From: Oscillospiraceae bacterium
GTDB lineage: Bacteria; Bacillota; Clostridia; Oscillospirales; CAG-272
Assembly (NCBI GenBank): GCA_015064505.1
Contig: SVSB01000016.1
Span: 1 to 52,823, forward strand
DNA length: 52,823 nt
Direction of reading: 5' to 3'
Part shown: piece after piece, positions 50,501 through 52,823 of the stretch
Layout: each line of letters opens with the position of its first letter
How positions within the stretch are numbered: the stretch's first letter is position 1
Position numbers and translations under genes: made by a program
Notes under the pieces: model-generated
What the model was told of the DNA's origin: nothing
What the model saw: the letters and a program-made list of their open reading frames with translations, nothing else
The model's database searches: none

Positions 50501-50523
50501 CTTGCGTAGAACTGCTTATTCTA
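50501..50523. repeat. Left inverted repeat with recombination-core dyad (IR-L)
   Basis: A 23-bp sequence that recurs exactly, inverted, at 51996-52018. It contains a dyad: arm GCGTAGAA (50504-50511), 7-nt spacer CTGCTTA (50512-50518), arm TTCTACGC (50519-50526, running 3 bp past the repeat). Two inverted arms around a 6-8 nt spacer are the architecture of a tyrosine recombinase crossover site. It lies 100 bp upstream of the tadZ start codon. Confidence 0.85.
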
Positions 50524-50576
50524 CGCCTTTTATTGATAAACGGCGGTGCTAATTGATTTTTCCAAGAAGCCGACCA

Positions 50577-51719
50577 TTATTTTGACCCTTTATCGGTCCC
50601 GGAAAGCTGTGCGAGCTTTTCCAATTGGCATTTTTTCATATTCAATGATGAATGAACGTATGTATTTAATGTTATGTTGACGCCTGCGTGCCCCAATATC
50701 TCACTGAGAGATTTTACGTCCACACCTGCCTCTACGCATCTTGTGGCAAAGGTATGGCGCAATGCGTGGTAATTCAGATTTCGTATGCCGCAGTCTGACG
50801 TGATCCTCCTGTATCTTGTTTCATAAGTGCGGGGACTGATAAACGAGGGCTTATCCGAAGTCACGAATTCGGATTCGGCGGTTCCTTTATATTCCCCAAG
50901 AAATTCGATTATCGGCGATGGGATGGGTATTACTCTTTTGGAAGAACGGGTTTTCGGCTCATCAAGTATAAGCTTGCTTTTGCCGTCATCTGGACCGCGA
51001 ACCCTTGCAACCGTGTGTCGAACGTGCAAAGTTCCCGTAACAAGATCCAGATCATCCCATTTTAACGCACATACCTCCCCTATCCGCAATCCCGTATACA
51101 GGGACAGCATAATGCCAACTCCGGTAGGGGTCAGATATTCCTTTATGTGCTTTTCAAGATTCCGTTGCTCCTCCGGGGTAAGTACATCCGGCTCTCTTTT
51201 AGCGGAAGCAGGTTTGTTTATGTTCCCCTTTAACGGCTGGCACAGCTCCTCTCTGACTCCGTATTTCAGCGCAGACGAAATAATCAGTGACATACTTCGC
51301 ACGTAGCTTGGCGACAGCGGAGCCGAGCCGTTCAGCCTGCCGCGCAGCAATTGCTCGGAAAGGAAGGCATTGACGGAAGAAGCGGTAACCTCCGATAAAC
51401 GAAGATTGCCCAAAGTGGGGTTTAGGTGCGAGCTTATAAGATATGAATATTTGTTTTTCGTTCCACCTTTTAGTCGTACCTCGTTTGATTCCTGCCAAAG
51501 CTTAAAGAGTTGAGCAAAAGTGATGCTCGATAAAGATGCCGAAGAGTCTTCGCCGTGGGGCATTGCCATGGCAATACGCATTTTTTCGCGGGTCTCTCTG
51601 TAGGTCTTACCGTAAATAGACCCGTACAGAATAGACCCGTTTGGCTTGTATCCCTTTTTATAGCGTCCCTCCCATCTGCCGTCCTTTCTTTTGCGGATAT
51701 TCTCGCCTTTTTTTGACAT
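50577..51719 (-). CDS. Tn916-type tyrosine recombinase, probable DNA invertase
   Basis: A 380-residue site-specific recombinase. The N-terminus (KRKDGRWEGRYKKGY) fits the arm-binding domain of Tn916-like integrases. About 65-165 is the SAM-like core-binding domain. The catalytic domain has the full set: Arg in LYTGLRIGEVCALKWDD, HALRHTFATR (His and Arg), LGHAG (His) and the nucleophile in NTYVHSS. The start is fixed by AAAGGAG 6-8 nt before ATG 51719. The gene lies wholly inside a segment bounded by an exact 23-bp inverted repeat, and no excisionase, relaxase or other mobile-element gene is near. Inversion of its own segment is therefore the likely activity. Confidence 0.92.
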   Translation of the reverse strand: MSKKGENIRKRKDGRWEGRYKKGYKPNGSILYGSIYGKTYRETREKMRIAMAMPHGEDSSASLSSITFAQLFKLWQESNEVRLKGGTKNKYSYLISSHLNPTLGNLRLSEVTASSVNAFLSEQLLRGRLNGSAPLSPSYVRSMSLIISSALKYGVREELCQPLKGNINKPASAKREPDVLTPEEQRNLEKHIKEYLTPTGVGIMLSLYTGLRIGEVCALKWDDLDLVTGTLHVRHTVARVRGPDDGKSKLILDEPKTRSSKRVIPIPSPIIEFLGEYKGTAESEFVTSDKPSFISPRTYETRYRRITSDCGIRNLNYHALRHTFATRCVEAGVDVKSLSEILGHAGVNITLNTYVHSSLNMKKCQLEKLAQLSGTDKGSK

Positions 51720-51880
51720 GATAAACACTCCTTTCGTAACGTGGCATCTTTTGCCTCGTCCATATATATGATAGAATAATATTACATAAAATAATATATA
51801 TATTCATAAAGTCTCCCGCATTGCCGAATACCCATTTTTTGACCCCTTATAAGAGGTTGACCGTCGTTTGAAAGCAAAAA

Positions 51881-51899
51881 AACGAGCTATTTAGCCGTT
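51881..51899. terminator. Bidirectional terminator inside the invertible segment
   Basis: AACG (51881-51884) and GCTA (51886-51889) pair with TAGC (51892-51895) and CGTT (51896-51899), with a one-base bulge. The hairpin has a T-tract on each strand (TTTTTC to the right on the plus strand, TTTTTTTGC on the minus strand). It separates the recombinase gene from the outward promoter. A further GCCCG-TCTTT-CGGGC hairpin lies at 51914-51928. Confidence 0.7.
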
Positions 51900-51936
51900 T
51901 TTCTTCACAATCTGCCCGTCTTTCGGGCCATAATGA

Positions 51937-51965
51937 TTGACAAGCCTGTAGAAATATGGTACAAT
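51937..51965 (+). promoter_or_regulatory. Strong outward-facing promoter in the invertible segment
   Basis: TTGACA (51937-51942), a 17-bp spacer and TACAAT (51960-51965) on the plus strand: consensus -35, ideal spacing, near-consensus -10. The predicted start is near 51972, 24 bp before the right inverted repeat. As given it reads rightward out of the segment. After inversion between the repeats it would read into tadZ with a leader of about 145 nt. Confidence 0.85.
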
Positions 51966-51995
51966 TAGTCAGTTATAGGAATTATGTAGCGCACT

Positions 51996-52018
51996 TAGAA
52001 TAAGCAGTTCTACGCAAG
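51996..52018. repeat. Right inverted repeat with recombination-core dyad (IR-R)
   Basis: Exact inverted copy of 50501-50523. The same 7-nt spacer (TAAGCAG here) is flanked by TTCTACGC on one side and a 6-of-8 match (ACTTAGAA against GCGTAGAA) on the other, so only the outer arm differs between sites. The inverted orientation of the spacers predicts inversion rather than excision. Confidence 0.85.
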
Positions 52019-52076
52019 AATTTACACTTTTAAATCAGGCATTAATTAATGATTATCATATATTTCACATAAAAAA

Positions 52077-52112
52077 AGAGAGCCCAGCTGCAAGTATGCA
52101 GCTGGGCTCTCT
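52077..52112. terminator. Strong 16-bp hairpin right of the invertible segment
   Basis: AGAGAGCCCAGCTGCA (52077-52092) pairs perfectly with its complement at 52097-52112 around a 4-nt loop. The T-tract is on the minus strand (TTTTTTTATG). It should stop minus-strand transcription entering from the right; on the plus strand the 3' flank CTATTAATTTG is only weakly terminating. Confidence 0.75.
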
Positions 52113-52149
52113 CTATTAATTTGATTCTTTCTTAACCATAAAAAACGCA

Positions 52150-52340
52150 TCTTTCCGTTTGCGCGAAGGGCAACGTCGTTGATGCGAAGCATCACAACGT
52201 TTGTGGCTTGCCGTAACTTCATTTGCGCGAAGCGCAACCTCGTTCATTTGTGCCGAAGGAATGAGAAATGATGTTCTCGCGTTGCTCGAAATGATGTTGA
52301 CCTTCGGTCAAAAGATGTTGTGCCTTGCGGCACAAATGAA
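52150..52340 (+). repeat. Array of small variable hairpins
   Basis: Non-coding stretch of about eight short stem-loops joined by similar linkers (CGTCGTT, ACTTCATT, ACCTCGTT, then ATGATG, AAGATG). Perfect units are GATGC-GAA-GCATC (52181-52193), TTGCGC-GAA-GCGCAA (52223-52237), TTGACC-TTC-GGTCAA (52297-52311) and TTGTGCC-TTGC-GGCACAA (52318-52335); others are degenerate. Stem sequences differ while pairing is kept, and linkers in the right half are roughly the reverse complement of those in the left half. It could be a structured RNA or an interspersed repeat. Confidence 0.6.
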
Positions 52341-52370
52341 AAATCCAAGTCGTAGCACTTGGATTTTTTT
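52341..52370 (+). terminator. Plus-strand terminator after the hairpin array
   Basis: AAATCCAAGT (52341-52350) pairs with ACTTGGATTT (52357-52366) around 6 nt, followed by TTTT. A clean intrinsic terminator on the plus strand with no plus-strand protein gene before it; the only upstream plus promoter seen is the one at 51937-51965. Confidence 0.8.
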
Positions 52371-52442
52371 AGCACAGGATAGGATCTAAACTTAATAACT
52401 AATAAGTGAAAAGCGAAGAGTGAAGAGGTAAAAAGTAAAAAA

Positions 52443-52464
52443 CCCGAACGCTTTCGCATTCGGG
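52443..52464. terminator. Terminator of the gene at the right edge
   Basis: CCCGAA (52443-52448) pairs with TTCGGG (52459-52464), with inner GC pairs and T-tracts on both sides (GTTTTTTAC on the minus strand, ATTTTTT on the plus strand). It follows the minus-strand stop at 52512. Confidence 0.75.
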
Positions 52465-52511
52465 ATTTTTTGAGTTACCCCAACAATTTCGAACTCTCTA
52501 TCTATATCCAA

Positions 52512-52823
52512 TTATTTTCCTTTTTTTACGTAAATACTGGCAGAATACGGAATGGCGTTAGATACATTCATTTCAATAAATTTTTCGATATAAAATCCGA
52601 TTTTATTGAATTCATCAACATATTGATTTTTATCTTTTGCCCTCGCGGGAAGAAGAGGAACAAATATCTCCATTATACTGCCATTATCAGCATTTCTTAC
52701 CTGACGTAATTGCGGTGTATTATAATCCTCGCCCGTTATCTGCGCCCATTCCTCAACAGAATTGACAATGCCGTTATAAGTTCCATCCTTACGATACGAC
52801 TCCCTAAAGAATAGCATTGGCGA
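52512..52823 (-). CDS. Partial gene at the right edge, unknown function
   Basis: The reading frame is open to the window edge (at least 103 codons). A Met is encoded at 52817, but the frame continues beyond it, so this is probably the C-terminal part of a longer protein. The visible part is soluble alpha/beta (NGIVNSVEEWAQITGEDY; IMEIFVPLLPARAKDKN; AIPYSASIYVKKGK). I do not recognise it. It is more AT-rich than the Tad locus and ends before a bidirectional terminator at 52443-52464. Confidence 0.6.
   Translation of the reverse strand, partial: SPMLFFRESYRKDGTYNGIVNSVEEWAQITGEDYNTPQLRQVRNADNGSIMEIFVPLLPARAKDKNQYVDEFNKIGFYIEKFIEMNVSNAIPYSASIYVKKGK

Noticed and set aside
50500..50560. A fixed tadZ promoter using TAGAAT within the left repeat
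   Set aside because: No acceptable -35 element lies 16-18 bp upstream of that hexamer (the region reads GCCGTT or similar), so it is far weaker than the promoter at 51937-51965.
50501..52018. attL/attR sites of an integrated element
   Set aside because: The two copies are inverted relative to each other, whereas attachment sites of an integrated element are direct repeats. The segment holds no cargo beyond the recombinase.

Overview
The window looks like a chromosomal segment of an uncultured, probably gut-dwelling member of the class Clostridia (Bacillota). Reasons: AGGAGG-type ribosome binding sites, frequent GTG/TTG starts, tight minus-strand operons, a TIGR04086-type membrane protein beside yajC, a Clostridia-style Tad pilus locus with a DUF5702-like giant protein, and a serine/threonine kinase-PP2C-FHA set. 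I see no tRNA, rRNA or CRISPR array. The taxonomic call is inference from gene content.

Left part (1-8750): an AT-rich GNAT acetyltransferase beside repeat-like DNA; a cobalamin-riboswitch-controlled pair (DUF4430 lipoprotein and ECF S component); ung; alaS; a TIGR04086-type membrane protein; yajC; and a plus-strand uracil/xanthine permease with its own promoter and terminator.

Middle-left (8750-16330): two unusual minus-strand operons. One, behind a clear TTGACT-N17-TAGAAT promoter, encodes a divergent ECF-like sigma factor, a small HxxxCxxC anti-sigma-like protein and a CARF plus DUF1887 (Card1/Can2-type) nuclease, with no CRISPR system in view. The other encodes a ClpP paralog with an intact catalytic triad, a protein resembling a Clp-type AAA+ ATPase that lost its P-loop, a soluble VirD4/TraG-like motor without other conjugation genes, and a winged-helix-like protein. 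Both sets are candidates for little-described systems.

Main locus (16336-50400, all minus strand, read right to left): tadZ-tadA-tadB-tadC-flp-tadE-giant DUF5702-like protein-lipoprotein-second TadE-like pseudopilin-prepilin peptidase, then without a break a TPR/WG-repeat protein, FHA protein, PP2C phosphatase, membrane Ser/Thr kinase, a membrane protein carrying ETTLL motifs, a four-helix membrane protein and a 3146-residue Ig-like surface protein. After a hairpin come a DPM1/GtrB-like glycosyltransferase, three GT-C-like membrane proteins and an isolated zinc-ribbon half of a prepilin peptidase. Gaps are mostly under 25 bp, so 50400-22528 looks like one 28-kb transcription unit that makes, regulates and perhaps glycosylates a surface apparatus.

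Right end (50500-52823): a Tn916-type tyrosine recombinase sits inside a 1.5-kb segment bounded by an exact 23-bp inverted repeat. Each repeat contains a dyad with a 7-nt spacer, as expected of a recombination core. The segment also carries a bidirectional terminator and a consensus promoter (TTGACA-N17-TACAAT) pointing outward. In the orientation given the promoter points away from the Tad operon, towards an array of small hairpins; inversion would aim it at tadZ about 145 nt upstream of the start codon. This predicts recombinase-driven phase variation of the whole Tad/kinase/adhesin operon and is the most interesting observation here.
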